Shown: positions 17,868 to 26,550 of the stretch, piece by piece | Layout: each line of letters begins with the position of its first letter | How positions within the stretch are numbered: position 1 is the first letter of the stretch | Assembly (NCBI RefSeq): GCF_001623875.1 | Contig: NZ_LWAE01000003.1 | Span: 496,001-560,000 of the forward strand | Reading direction: 5' to 3' | DNA from: Clostridium magnum DSM 2767 | Lineage (GTDB): Bacteria > Bacillota > Clostridia > Clostridiales > Clostridiaceae | Length of the DNA: 64,000 bases | The notes under the pieces: generated by a model | Database searches by the model: none | The model's input: the letters and a program-made list of their open reading frames with translations, nothing else | Told to the model about the DNA's origin: nothing | Translations under genes and position numbers: made by a program

Positions 17868-18515
17868 TTATTTACTTCTAGCTTCTTTTACTTTTGCAAC
17901 AAATTGATTTGCAATTTCACTTATGGACTCATAGTCTCCAGTTGCAGCTCCTGCAGTAAGCTTTCCACCAACTCCAACTGCAATACATCCATTCTTAATC
18001 CATTGATCCACATTTTCTAGACTAACTCCGCCAGTTGGCATAATAGGAGCCTGCGGAAGAGGTGCTTTTACATCTTTTACGAAACTTGGACCAAAGGCAC
18101 TTCCCGGAAAAACTTTTATAATATCTGCACCAGCTTCCATAGCTCTTATCATTTCTGTTATTGTCATACATCCAGGCATATATGGAATTTGATATCTATT
18201 ACAAAGTTTAGCTGTTTCCAAATCAAATCCCGGGCTTACAATATATTGAGCCCCCGCAAGTATTGCTATTCTTGCAGTCTCACTATCAAGCACAGTCCCC
18301 GCTCCAACTATTAACTCTTCTTTAGCAAACTTTTCTTTTAAAGAACTTATTACCTTGTCTGCACCAGGTACCGTAAAAGTAACTTCTATAGCTGGTATTC
18401 CACCTTCTATACAAGCCTTAGAGATCTTCTCTGCCTTTTCCGCATTTTCAGCTCTAACCACAGCGACTACCCCAACTTCTTCAATTCTTCTTAATGTTTC
18501 TAACTTTTCAATCAT
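17868..18515 (-). CDS. kdgA: 2-keto-3-deoxy-6-phosphogluconate aldolase
   Basis: 215 aa class I aldolase. Typical motifs are VVAVVRAENAEKA near the N-terminus, GGIPAIEVTFTVPGA with the catalytic Glu, VGAGTVLD, and AGADIIKVFPGSAFGPSFVKD with the Schiff-base lysine. Cleaves KDPG to pyruvate and glyceraldehyde-3-phosphate. ATG at 18515 has AGGAGGGG upstream, so the frame's earlier start is rejected. First gene of the kdgA-kdgK transcript; no phosphogluconate dehydratase nearby, so the pathway is the gluconate-dehydratase version of Entner-Doudoroff. Confidence 0.93.
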   Translation of the reverse strand: MIEKLETLRRIEEVGVVAVVRAENAEKAEKISKACIEGGIPAIEVTFTVPGADKVISSLKEKFAKEELIVGAGTVLDSETARIAILAGAQYIVSPGFDLETAKLCNRYQIPYMPGCMTITEMIRAMEAGADIIKVFPGSAFGPSFVKDVKAPLPQAPIMPTGGVSLENVDQWIKNGCIAVGVGGKLTAGAATGDYESISEIANQFVAKVKEARSK

Positions 18516-18928
18516 AATCGCCCCTCCTAGTATATGATTACTTTTCAAATAGAACCTATACATATTAATTTAGATTACACTATACTTTTTCTCACCATTT
18601 TAGTTGTATTACAACTACACTTATAGACTACTATGAAACCGATTCATAGTCAATACTTTTTTGGTGCCGAAGAATAAATTTTATATTTCAAAATGTTCCA
18701 ACCATCTATTTAAGCCATATAAAGCTAATTTCCATTGAAGTTTACTACTGCAAATTTTCTTATACACTCTTCCTGGCTTGTATTACAATTCACTTGTATA
18801 TTATTATGGTAGTTGATTTATAGTTGATGTTTATTTCCTATATATAAAAAAAGTTTCATACAACAAAACACCCCTATAATACAATTAGTACTATAAGGGT
18901 GCCCTAACTCAATAATAATTTTTAATCC
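18516..18928 (-). promoter_or_regulatory. kdgA promoter region, paralogous to the dehydratase promoter region
   Basis: Minus-strand TTGACT (18653-18648), 17-base spacer, weak -10 TAGTCT (18630-18625). The spacer holds the inverted repeat ACTATGAA-ACCGA-TTCATAGT, cre-like but imperfect. TTGTATTACAA occurs at 18604-18614, eleven bases past the -10, and at 18778-18788. Spacing and several surrounding words match the 15557-15973 region closely. No gene in this 413-base gap. Confidence 0.65.
18865..18902 (-). terminator. Terminator of the sucrose operon
   Basis: CACCCCTATA and TATAAGGGTG pair across a loop containing ATACAATTAGTAC; read on the minus strand it follows scrB and ends in TTTTG. It resembles the terminator at 15913-15950. 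Confidence 0.7.
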
Positions 18929-20404
18929 TTACCGCAAATCCCACATAATAAGATTTTTCACTTTTACTCTTCCACCCCTAGCAAATAGTTTAATTCCTTT
19001 ACTATTCTCATCAGGAAAAACTCTAGCAGAAAACACCTCTTCCCCATCATTTATAAAGACTTCTATAGAAGACCTATCCATAAAGATATTTAATTTCAGT
19101 ATTTTTCTATCTTCAAGCTGGCATCGTCTTACACCGCTAAGTGCTCTTCCACTTTTTTCTCTATTGAACTCAAACTTTTTACTTTCTCTATTATAAAAAA
19201 GAACTGTTTCTTCACTGCCATCTTCTGAGGTCCTCAATTTTACACCATACTCAGCTGCATCTTCTACCTGAAACTCTATCAATAGCTCTAAGACATCACC
19301 ATTTATATTCTCTAATTCTATAACGTCGTTATCTATTGTAATATCCTGATAGAACATTTCATTCTTACGTAGACTCTTAAACTCTTCTACTGGCTTTTGG
19401 TATATTTTATCGCCTACTAACTCTAATACTCTAGATATAGTCATTGTATGGATCCACCCATGCTCCGTAGTCGGGTGATTTTCTTCTTCTGGAAGTCCCA
19501 TCCATGCTATTAGTATTCTTCTACCCTTATTGTCAAGGGTTGTTTGTGGTGCATAGAACTCAAACCCTCTATCTAGTTCAGTAAATTCACCATGTATTAG
19601 CCTTCCTGAATCATAATTTAGTTTTCCCACAAAGTAACCTGATTGATATATATTATTATATAAATCTCCTTTTGACTCTAAACCCTGAGGAGATGCTATA
19701 AGTATATCTTTACCCTTCAAACTGAACAAATCAGGACACTCCCACATGTATCCAAAGTAGCCTAAGTCATTTAAACTGGATCCAGCAGTGTCCCCTACTA
19801 ATGACCAGTCTTTTAAATCTACGGATTTAAACAAGAGAACTTTTCCCTCATTATTTATAGTTTGAGCACCTATAACCATATACCATATTTCATCCTTTTT
19901 CCAAACCTTAGGATCTCTGAAGTGTCTTGTATATCCTTCTGGTTGATTATAGATTACAGGATTATTTTCATACTTTTTAAAGTTAACACCATCTTCACTT
20001 GTTACAAGACATTGATAGGTTTCCCTATTTCCATTTTCATCTTTGACATTTCCCGTGTAAATTAAAGTTAATACACCATTATCATTAATTCCGCTTCCAG
20101 AATAGCATCCATGTGTCTCATACCATTCACTAGGCGCAAGTGCTATAGGGCACTCCACCCAGTTAACTAAGTCCTTACTTTTAACATGGGCCCAGTATTT
20201 TAAACCATGTTTAGTACCAAAAGGGTGAAACTGGTAAAATAAATGATATTCATCATTTATTTGCACAAAGCCATTTGGATCATTTAAAAGCCCTACAGGA
20301 GGCATAATGTGATATTTTAACCTATAATAATCACTTTCTACTAATTCTTTTGTTTCCTCTATTCTATCATAAGCTTTTTTTAATAATTCTTCATTCTTGT
20401 TCAT
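18929..20404 (-). CDS. scrB: Sucrose-6-phosphate hydrolase (glycoside hydrolase family 32)
   Basis: 491 aa cytoplasmic invertase. GH32 catalytic residues are visible: nucleophile Asp in MPPVGLLNDPNGF, transition-state Asp in HFRDPKVW, acid/base Glu in MWECPDLF. The C-terminal beta-sandwich (DRSSIEVFINDGEEVFSARVFP) completes the family architecture. Cleaves sucrose-6-phosphate to glucose-6-phosphate and fructose. No signal peptide, as expected for a PTS-linked enzyme. Last gene of the operon with PTS, fructokinase and antiterminator. Confidence 0.95.
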   Translation of the reverse strand: MNKNEELLKKAYDRIEETKELVESDYYRLKYHIMPPVGLLNDPNGFVQINDEYHLFYQFHPFGTKHGLKYWAHVKSKDLVNWVECPIALAPSEWYETHGCYSGSGINDNGVLTLIYTGNVKDENGNRETYQCLVTSEDGVNFKKYENNPVIYNQPEGYTRHFRDPKVWKKDEIWYMVIGAQTINNEGKVLLFKSVDLKDWSLVGDTAGSSLNDLGYFGYMWECPDLFSLKGKDILIASPQGLESKGDLYNNIYQSGYFVGKLNYDSGRLIHGEFTELDRGFEFYAPQTTLDNKGRRILIAWMGLPEEENHPTTEHGWIHTMTISRVLELVGDKIYQKPVEEFKSLRKNEMFYQDITIDNDVIELENINGDVLELLIEFQVEDAAEYGVKLRTSEDGSEETVLFYNRESKKFEFNREKSGRALSGVRRCQLEDRKILKLNIFMDRSSIEVFINDGEEVFSARVFPDENSKGIKLFARGGRVKVKNLIMWDLR

Positions 20405-20436
20405 AATATCACCATCTCTTTTGTACTATACGTATA

Positions 20437-21393
20437 TTAGCATTTTTCTACTTCATCTAAGGTAGGAAGTGCAGCTATGGCCCCAAGTTTAGTACATACA
20501 ATTGCACCTACTTTATTACCAAAGGCAACAATTTCTTTAAGTTTTTGAAAATCACCTAATATATTCTTAGCTTCTTCTTGCTGTGCTATTTTATAAAGCA
20601 CAGCACCTACAAAAGCATCTCCTGCCCCTGTAGAATCTATTGATTTTATCTTTATACTACCAATAGTATCTATATTAGTTCCATTAGAAATTAAAGTTCC
20701 ATCTTTCCCCAAGGTTACAGCTATAACCTTTGCCCCGAGCTTATGAAATATTTTTATTCCTTCTTCCAAGCTTTCTTTTCCTGATATTATTTTTATTTCT
20801 TCATCACTAACTTTTACAAAATCTGCGTATTTTAAACACTTCTTAGATATAGATACAAATTCCTCTAATCTATTTTTCCATAAATCCACTCTATAATTAG
20901 GGTCAAAGGAAATAAAAGTCCCCTTTTCTTTTGTTTTTTCCATTACTTCTAAATAAGTAACTTTTGATGGACCTCCAAGAAGTGCGGTAGCAGACCCAAA
21001 ATGAATTATCTTAGAGGAGTACACTTTTTCTTTGTCTAACTCCTTATAAGTTAATAATTCATCCGCTCCTCTATTAAATATAAAATCCCTTTCTCCATCT
21101 GACTTTAATGAAACAAAGGCAAGAGTTGTATTTGAGTTATTATCTAATACAAGCATGCTTGTGTCCACTCCTACAGAGTCTAAAGTGTTTTTTAGAAATA
21201 CTCCAAAGTGATCATTACCAACCTTTCCGGCAAAGGAAGCATGTCCACCCAACTTAGATATTGCTGCTGTAACATTAGCCGGTGCACCTCCCGCCTTTTT
21301 TATAAAGTTTGTTCCCTCAGTTAAACTAGAATTTACATCTGAACAGATAAAATCAATTAATAATTCACCTACGCATAATATGTTATTAGACAT
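20437..21393 (-). CDS. scrK: Fructokinase (PfkB family)
   Basis: 318 aa. PfkB signatures: [16 protein letters not shown] near residue 35 and [18 protein letters not shown] near residue 250, with the catalytic Asp in GAGD. The start [13 protein letters not shown] is typical of bacterial fructokinases. It phosphorylates the fructose released by scrB. Spacing of 32 bases to scrB supports co-transcription; an intercistronic hairpin (21446-21477) separates it from the PTS gene. Confidence 0.92.
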   Translation of the reverse strand: MSNNILCVGELLIDFICSDVNSSLTEGTNFIKKAGGAPANVTAAISKLGGHASFAGKVGNDHFGVFLKNTLDSVGVDTSMLVLDNNSNTTLAFVSLKSDGERDFIFNRGADELLTYKELDKEKVYSSKIIHFGSATALLGGPSKVTYLEVMEKTKEKGTFISFDPNYRVDLWKNRLEEFVSISKKCLKYADFVKVSDEEIKIISGKESLEEGIKIFHKLGAKVIAVTLGKDGTLISNGTNIDTIGSIKIKSIDSTGAGDAFVGAVLYKIAQQEEAKNILGDFQKLKEIVAFGNKVGAIVCTKLGAIAALPTLDEVEKC

Positions 21394-21445
21394 TATATTC
21401 TCCTTCCTAAGTTATACTTAAAGTTTTACTATTTAATGTAACTAA

Positions 21446-21477
21446 GGCTTCAGTTGAACAAAAGTCTATCTGAAGCC
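21446..21477 (-). other. Intercistronic hairpin between PTS and fructokinase genes
   Basis: GGCTTCAG (21446-21453) pairs with CTGAAGCC (21470-21477) with a 16-base loop. There is no T-run after it on the minus strand, so an mRNA processing or stability role is more likely than termination. Confidence 0.5.
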
Positions 21478-21567
21478 ACTAGTTATCTTTTTTTAATGTT
21501 ATTCTTAATTTACTAAATCACACCTGAATTTCTTCTCTAAACACTCCCATCTGATTCAATTTTACTT

Positions 21568-23466
21568 TTACACTTCTAATAATAGTAATTTATCTTTTAA
21601 ACTAACCTGCCCAACCCTTAATTCTTTTACAGCTTTAAACCTATCAGAGTTAGTTATAACTATAGGAGTTATAGTTGAAGAAGCCTTTTCTCTTAAAATT
21701 TCCAAATCTACTTCTAGCAATTTATCTCCAGCCTTTACTATATCCCCACTCTTTACAAAGGCTTTAAAGCCTTCTCCATTCATTTTTACTGAGTCTATGC
21801 CAACGTGAATTAGAATCTCAGCTCCTGAATCTGTTTGAATAGCAACTGCATGCTTTGTTTCAAATACTAAGGATATTTTTCCGTCAGCTGGTGCCACAAC
21901 TACTCCATCTTCTGGATCTATTGCAATACCATCCCCAAGTAATTTATTAGCAAAAGTTTTATCTGGTACTTCTTTTAGCAGCATTGCCTTTCCCTTCATA
22001 GGAGCTAACACTATATCATTTTCCATTATATCACATTTTAGCGAATCTGAAGAAACTTCTTTATTAGTGTCTGTATCATTATCAGCCTCTACTTCTTCAA
22101 TTTCATCTTTAAATCCTAGTAAAAATGTTGCTATAAATGCACCCCCAAACGCTATAGCAAAACCTACTATATAGTTAACCATTGATCCTTGCTTAACAAT
22201 AGCTATACCAGGGATACCTGTAACTCCAACAGCTGTCATTGCAACTTTAGTTAAAACTATATAACCTCCACCTAACGCACCACCAATTGCAGCTGCGATA
22301 AATGGTTTCATTAATCTTAAGTTTACACCGAAGATAGCCGCTTCAGTTATTCCAAGTAGACATGATAAAGCAGCAGGAGCAGCTATTGATTTTAATTTTT
22401 TGTTTTTTGTCTTTAAGTATACGGCCAAAGCTGCACCACCTTGTGCCACATTTGCCATAGACCAAATTGGTAATAAGAAGTTTTTACCTATAGCTGGGTT
22501 TGAAAGAAGTCCAGCTTCTATTGCATGGAAGCTGTGATGCATTCCAGTGATAACGATTGTTGAATATAATCCACCAAATATAATTCCAGCAAAAACTCCA
22601 GCACCATTATATAAAGCTTGTAATCCAAAAGAGATTCCATCCCCTATAATTCTCCCTACAGGACCTATTACTAATAACGAAATAAACGCAGTACTCATTA
22701 ATGTTAAAAATGGGGTAACAATTATATCAATGACATTCGGAACAATTCTTCTTAATCCTCTTTCTATATATCCCATTACCCAAACAGCAATTAAAATAGG
22801 AAGAACTGTTCCTTGATAACCAACCATACTTACATTTAGTCCCAAAACAGTTATTGTATTTTTAACACCTTCACCTAATGTCCATGCATTTTGTAGTGCT
22901 GGATGAATTAATATACCACCTAAGGCTGCTGCCAGAAATGGATTTACTCCAAATTCTTTGGCTGCACTAAATGCGATTAGTATTGGCAAAAATACAAAGG
23001 CTGCATTAGAAAACATATCCAAAAGGGTATATATTCCACTTTTATTATTTACCCAACCAAAGGTGCTGCACATTCCCAATAGTCCCATTAGAAGACCGCT
23101 GGCAACTATTGCAGGAATGATTGGTACAAATATATTAGATAACATTCTTGCAAATCTTTGAAAAGGATTCATATTCTTCATTGCTGCTTTTTTAGCCTCA
23201 TTTAAATCTGTTTGTGCGATTTTTGTATTCTGAGTAAGTGCCTTAAACACCTTATTAACTGCACCTTGCCCAATAATAATTTGAAGCTGACCTGCTGTTG
23301 AAAAAACTCCTTTTACTTCGTTCATTCTATCTAATTCTTTTTGATTTACTCTCTTTTCATCTCTAACTACAAAACGTAATCTTGTGGCACAATGTGTAGC
23401 ACTTTCAACATTTTCTTCTCCACCAACTAATTGTAATATTTTTTGGGCTACTTTGTTATAGTCCAT
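21568..23466 (-). CDS. PTS sucrose-specific EIIBCA transporter
   Basis: 632 aa membrane permease of the glucose-sucrose PTS superfamily in B-C-A order. EIIB: phosphocysteine in ATHCATRLRF near residue 26. EIIC: about ten membrane segments in the middle, with GITEAAIFGVNLR. EIIA at the C-terminus: GDGIAIDPEDGVVVAPADG and the phospho-histidine in AEILIHVGIDSV. ATG at 23466 was chosen for the AAGGAGGAG upstream. Sucrose specificity is inferred from scrB and scrK; beta-glucoside EIIs (BglP) share the architecture. Controlled by RAT/terminator upstream. Confidence 0.93.
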   Translation of the reverse strand: MDYNKVAQKILQLVGGEENVESATHCATRLRFVVRDEKRVNQKELDRMNEVKGVFSTAGQLQIIIGQGAVNKVFKALTQNTKIAQTDLNEAKKAAMKNMNPFQRFARMLSNIFVPIIPAIVASGLLMGLLGMCSTFGWVNNKSGIYTLLDMFSNAAFVFLPILIAFSAAKEFGVNPFLAAALGGILIHPALQNAWTLGEGVKNTITVLGLNVSMVGYQGTVLPILIAVWVMGYIERGLRRIVPNVIDIIVTPFLTLMSTAFISLLVIGPVGRIIGDGISFGLQALYNGAGVFAGIIFGGLYSTIVITGMHHSFHAIEAGLLSNPAIGKNFLLPIWSMANVAQGGAALAVYLKTKNKKLKSIAAPAALSCLLGITEAAIFGVNLRLMKPFIAAAIGGALGGGYIVLTKVAMTAVGVTGIPGIAIVKQGSMVNYIVGFAIAFGGAFIATFLLGFKDEIEEVEADNDTDTNKEVSSDSLKCDIMENDIVLAPMKGKAMLLKEVPDKTFANKLLGDGIAIDPEDGVVVAPADGKISLVFETKHAVAIQTDSGAEILIHVGIDSVKMNGEGFKAFVKSGDIVKAGDKLLEVDLEILREKASSTITPIVITNSDRFKAVKELRVGQVSLKDKLLLLEV

Positions 23467-23508
23467 AAATTTCTCCTCCTTAAAAATAAGTTTTAAAGTT
23501 ATATAAAA

Positions 23509-23639
23509 AAACCCAAACTGATGAGTATACATTTTGTTAATAGAGTCTATTTATCCTTAGTTAAATATTCCATAAAGCAACGAATATTTAACCACATAAC
23601 TCTATTAACTTAAACATATAATTCTCTCAATTTAGGTTT
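23509..23639 (-). terminator. Extended three-tier terminator in the PTS leader
   Basis: On the minus strand the end of the RAT element (AAACC...) opens a long rod. The outer arms 23627-23639 and 23509-23521 pair through G-U wobbles, middle arms GTTAATAGAGT/ACTCTATTAAC lie at 23536-23546 and 23599-23609, and inner arms GTTAAATATTC/GAATATTTAAC at 23560-23570 and 23582-23592. A seven-T run follows (23510-23504). The RAT hairpin and this terminator share the AAACC bases and so are mutually exclusive. Confidence 0.8.
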
Positions 23640-23663
23640 TGCCTGCAAAAGCAGTAACAATCC
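23635..23663 (-). promoter_or_regulatory. RAT antiterminator element 1, upstream of PTS gene
   Basis: The minus-strand sequence begins GGATTGTTACTGCTTTTGCA and continues GGCAAAACC, a near-perfect match to the LicT/SacT-type ribonucleic antiterminator. BglG-family protein bound here would block the overlapping terminator. Confidence 0.92.
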
Positions 23664-23721
23664 TGTATTAAGTTCTAAATATATATAATAAAAGTTTAAT
23701 TTCAATAAGTTTTATTATCAG

Positions 23722-24573
23722 TTATTTCTTCAAACTAGACATAACTCTTTGCAAGTGAAGACTTAAATATACTATTTCTCCATCTCTTATTGTATAATCA
23801 TAGTTGTCTTGAATATAAGTTTTAATCTTTAATGCACATTTGTAAACATCTTTATAATCTTCTTTAATTAATTTAAGAAAAGGTGCCTCATCTTCTGTCA
23901 ATTGTTTTTGAGATATTATCCTTTGTGCAAAATACTTTAGGTGAGTTATAAGTCTGTCATAGGACAAATCATCCTCATCAAATTCTATAATAAAGTAGTA
24001 CTTTATTATATTTAACACATCTTGGATTATTGTAGTTATGTTCATTGTATTGGGCATAATCTCTCCAATAGATCCATTGATTAAATGAAGTGCTATAAAA
24101 CCAGCCTCATCCTCTTTAAGCTTTACACCTAGTTCTTTTTCTATAAATTCAATAGCCCAAAGTCCTACCTCATATTCTTTTTTGTGTATTCTTTGTATTT
24201 CCCAAAGAAGATTATTTTCAATTCGTATACCTGCAAGAGCTCTCTTTATTGCAAAAGCTAAATGGTCCGTTAATGCAACATATATATGATCATCAAACTC
24301 AACATCCAGCATTTGCTTTGCATAACTTATTATCTTTTCAGAGACTTGCACATACTCCAAAGGTATTTCATTTATTAATCTTTGAAACTTTAAATTTTCA
24401 TTCTTATTTTGAATTAAAAACACCTTCTGTATTTGTGCTTCATCAATTTCTTCTCCAATCTTTTTCTTAAATGCAATACCTCGTCCCATTATAACCTTTT
24501 CAAGCCCTGTTTCTTCGTCTATAGTGGTTACTACATTATTATTTAGTATTTTTTCAATTTTCATTTGTATCAC
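23722..24573 (-). CDS. sacT: BglG/LicT-family transcriptional antiterminator
   Basis: 283 aa. Order of domains: RNA-binding CAT domain (residues 1-60, MKIEKILNNNVV, MGRGIAFKKK), PRD1 (with DHLAFAIKR and the conserved EAGFIALHL) and PRD2 (KYFAQRI near 217 and YLSLHLQRV near the end). The histidines expected to be phosphorylated by HPr or the EII are present. It should bind the RAT elements at 23635-23663 and 24732-24760 and be autogenously controlled through the second. First gene of the sucrose operon. The sacT name assumes sucrose specificity. Confidence 0.92.
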   Translation of the reverse strand: MIQMKIEKILNNNVVTTIDEETGLEKVIMGRGIAFKKKIGEEIDEAQIQKVFLIQNKNENLKFQRLINEIPLEYVQVSEKIISYAKQMLDVEFDDHIYVALTDHLAFAIKRALAGIRIENNLLWEIQRIHKKEYEVGLWAIEFIEKELGVKLKEDEAGFIALHLINGSIGEIMPNTMNITTIIQDVLNIIKYYFIIEFDEDDLSYDRLITHLKYFAQRIISQKQLTEDEAPFLKLIKEDYKDVYKCALKIKTYIQDNYDYTIRDGEIVYLSLHLQRVMSSLKK

Positions 24574-24681
24574 TCCAAGGTTATTATAAACTTTTTTAAT
24601 TAATATTCAACTTTCTAAATTTATATTTTTACTTTGTTAGTAAAAAATTTTAATGTACTAGCTTATAAAAGTAACAATTAA

Positions 24682-24736
24682 CCAAAAAAACCCAAATTAA
24701 AATAAAACCATAAAAAGTTTATCTTAATTTAGGTTT
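24682..24736 (-). terminator. RAT-overlapping terminator upstream of the antiterminator gene
   Basis: TTAATTTAGGTTT (24724-24736) pairs with AAACCCAAATTAA (24688-24700), with a T-run next on the minus strand. The AAACC bases are shared with RAT element 2. Confidence 0.85.
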
Positions 24737-24760
24737 TGCCTGCATTATCAGTAACAATCC
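24732..24760 (-). promoter_or_regulatory. RAT antiterminator element 2, leader of the sucrose operon
   Basis: Minus-strand GGATTGTTACTGATAATGCA followed by GGCAAAACC matches the RAT consensus exactly as I know it. It overlaps the terminator at 24682-24736. Confidence 0.93.
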
Positions 24761-24791
24761 TGTTATATAAAATTATTGTTTCTATAGTCCT

Positions 24792-24820
24792 ATGTTAACA
24801 GTTTCATAAAAACTTGTCAA
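24792..24820 (-). promoter_or_regulatory. Sucrose operon promoter with cre-like site
   Basis: TTGACA (24820-24815), 17-base spacer, TAACAT (24797-24792). TGAAACTGTTAACA (24806-24793) fits the CcpA cre consensus TGWAANCGNTNWCA at all but one position (T for the central C) and overlaps the spacer and -10, where bound CcpA would repress. Confidence 0.65.
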
Positions 24821-24874
24821 GTTAAATATAATATCAAGCTATACATATTTTTATTCGAAGCTTTTTCCCTAATT

Positions 24875-24921
24875 CACTACTAATCCTTTCAATGTTTCAT
24901 AGGTGTGAAGGATTAGTAGTG
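24875..24921. terminator. Bidirectional terminator between sucrose operon promoter and amidase gene
   Basis: CACTACTAATCCTT (24875-24888) pairs with AAGGATTAGTAGTG (24908-24921), with T-rich flanks. Most likely ends the amidase-domain transcript. Confidence 0.75.
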
Positions 24922-24982
24922 TTACTTTTTTAAATTCTTTTAGCTAAAAATCAATTTATATTAAGAACTACCTTGTAAAAAA

Positions 24983-26098
24983 CTAATAATGTACTCTAAC
25001 TAACCAAAATTTTATGTTTTTGTCACTCCATCCAAGATCCCATGGAACCTTATTTCTGTCTGTATTATGACAACTTACTAAAGAATAACCTTTGGAATCG
25101 GCGCCGGTTACAACTGAAATATGGGTAATATCGCCTTTCTTCTCGTAAGCTACAAAATCTCCTGGCAATAGCTTGTAAGATGCTTTATATACTTTCTCAT
25201 AGCTTCCAGCTGCAATAACTGATGCTCTACCACTATTAATCATATAATCCTTGAATCCATCTGCATTTAACCAAGATCTTGTTGCACCATTTCTATCATA
25301 ATTCCAAGCAGAATTCTTTTTAAACTTAGCTCCTTCAAACAAAATCTGAGATGCAAAATTTGCGCAATCTCCACCCTGTGGATTATAATCTCTATATTTT
25401 TTATTATACTTAAATCCATATTTTTCTTCACTTGCAGTTCCACAATATTGTTCAGCATATTCTGCTGCGTTTAATCTTCTTTGGTTTATACCTGAAAAGT
25501 CTCTAGGAGTCTGGGCTAACATGTATTGTTTCATAGAATCTACTTTTAAGTTATCTAAGTTTAAAGAATCTGCAAAAGGATCTTTATACCATTCCTTATT
25601 GATTATCCACATACCATCTTTGTTTACAATTCTCACTATATGAGATGTTCCAATTCTAGATATATTTATTATGTCTGGAGTATCTTCATACGCATATTTA
25701 TACTCTGTTGAACAGATTAGGTTAACTGAGTATTTATCATCACTTCCTCTAATACTTCTAATTACCACCTGAGGGGTAATATCAATAAATTTTACTCCTT
25801 GCTTTTCACCCCAGTTCTGAATATATTTCATTTTTCTTTCTTCATATTGAAAAGCCCATGTTCCATATTTAGTATTTTTATCATAAATGGATTCTATAAA
25901 TTCTAAATCTCCATTTACTAATGCTTTATTTCTATTCTCGAATATTTGTTTTATCGAATTAGAAACTTCCTCCTTAGAATCTAAAGTACTACTTAATACT
26001 CTGTTAGGTTGATATCCATTCATAAATAAAATTAAAACTACTATTATTATGGGCCTTATTTTAATTTTAAAAATTTCTTCTCTTGGAGAAAAATTCAT
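24983..26098 (-). CDS. Amidase-domain (amidase_6-like) exported protein
   Basis: 371 aa. An N-terminal hydrophobic segment (IRPIIIVVLILFMNGY, residues about 16-31) acts as signal or anchor. The C-terminal third starts with RRLNAAEYAEQYC and has YNPQGGDCANFASQILFEGA, then GDFVAYEKKGDITHISVVTG; this Cys/His arrangement is characteristic of the amidase_6 family, a cysteine-peptidase-like fold found in clostridial and bacillary secreted proteins. The middle part is an NTF2-like or uncharacterised segment. Probable cell-wall or peptide amidase outside the membrane; substrate unknown. ATG at 26098 has GAGGAG nine bases upstream. Confidence 0.8.
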   Translation of the reverse strand: MNFSPREEIFKIKIRPIIIVVLILFMNGYQPNRVLSSTLDSKEEVSNSIKQIFENRNKALVNGDLEFIESIYDKNTKYGTWAFQYEERKMKYIQNWGEKQGVKFIDITPQVVIRSIRGSDDKYSVNLICSTEYKYAYEDTPDIINISRIGTSHIVRIVNKDGMWIINKEWYKDPFADSLNLDNLKVDSMKQYMLAQTPRDFSGINQRRLNAAEYAEQYCGTASEEKYGFKYNKKYRDYNPQGGDCANFASQILFEGAKFKKNSAWNYDRNGATRSWLNADGFKDYMINSGRASVIAAGSYEKVYKASYKLLPGDFVAYEKKGDITHISVVTGADSKGYSLVSCHNTDRNKVPWDLGWSDKNIKFWLVRVHY

Positions 26099-26117
26099 AG
26101 TGCATTACTCCTCGTAT

Positions 26118-26157
26118 AATAAGTTTATAGCAGTTATTTACTGCCTATAAACTTATT
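26118..26157. terminator. Perfect stem-loop upstream of amidase gene, near the IS110 left flank
   Basis: AATAAGTTTATAG (26118-26130) pairs with CTATAAACTTATT (26145-26157) and an inner GCAG/CTGC stem. It may be a terminator of a transcript arriving from the right or part of the insertion boundary. Confidence 0.5.
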
Positions 26158-26199
26158 TATTTTTTATATTTTGTATAGATTAAGAAAGCATCTCAATTT

Positions 26200-26530
26200 T
26201 TCTAGTGGGGATTCTCCCAATTCAGTATTGCTGATTCTTATACTTTCCGATCTATACTGTTTTAACCTACTATTTATTAAAGGATTTTCTAATGCTAAAA
26301 TAGTCATAACGGAACTTTAGCGAAGGTTACTGCTGTATTCCTCCTGCAAAACACATTGTGTTATTGCCTGTAAAGCTTGCAGCCTGACCAAAGTATCATA
26401 TTCTGCTTACACAAATGTTGCATCTCCTTTCGCAGCCACCAGCAAGGTTTTGCGTCTGGATGAATGCTAATTACGCGAGGTTGCAGTTAGTACTTTGGAT
26501 TAGGATAATCCTTTCTAATTTCCTCATTAT
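26200..26530 (+). ncRNA. Candidate bridge/seek RNA region of the IS110 element
   Basis: IS110-family elements are known to encode a structured guide RNA in the noncoding end, upstream of the transposase for the IS110 subgroup. This stretch is noncoding, is relatively G+C-rich and contains several short complementary words (for example GGTTACTGC and GCAGTTAGTAC; GCTTGCAGCC and GGTTGCAG). No consensus was folded, so the call rests on position and family knowledge. Confidence 0.4.
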
Positions 26531-26550
26531 TTTTGAAAGGTGGTGATTTC

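Noticed and set aside
23093..23466. Longer PTS start beginning MYTHQFGFFYITL
   Set aside because: It would be translated from within the leader terminator; AAGGAGGAG fixes the start at 23466.
26533..26550. TTG start for the IS110 transposase
   Set aside because: It would place the ribosome binding site inside the coding sequence; the ATG at 26551 has proper spacing.
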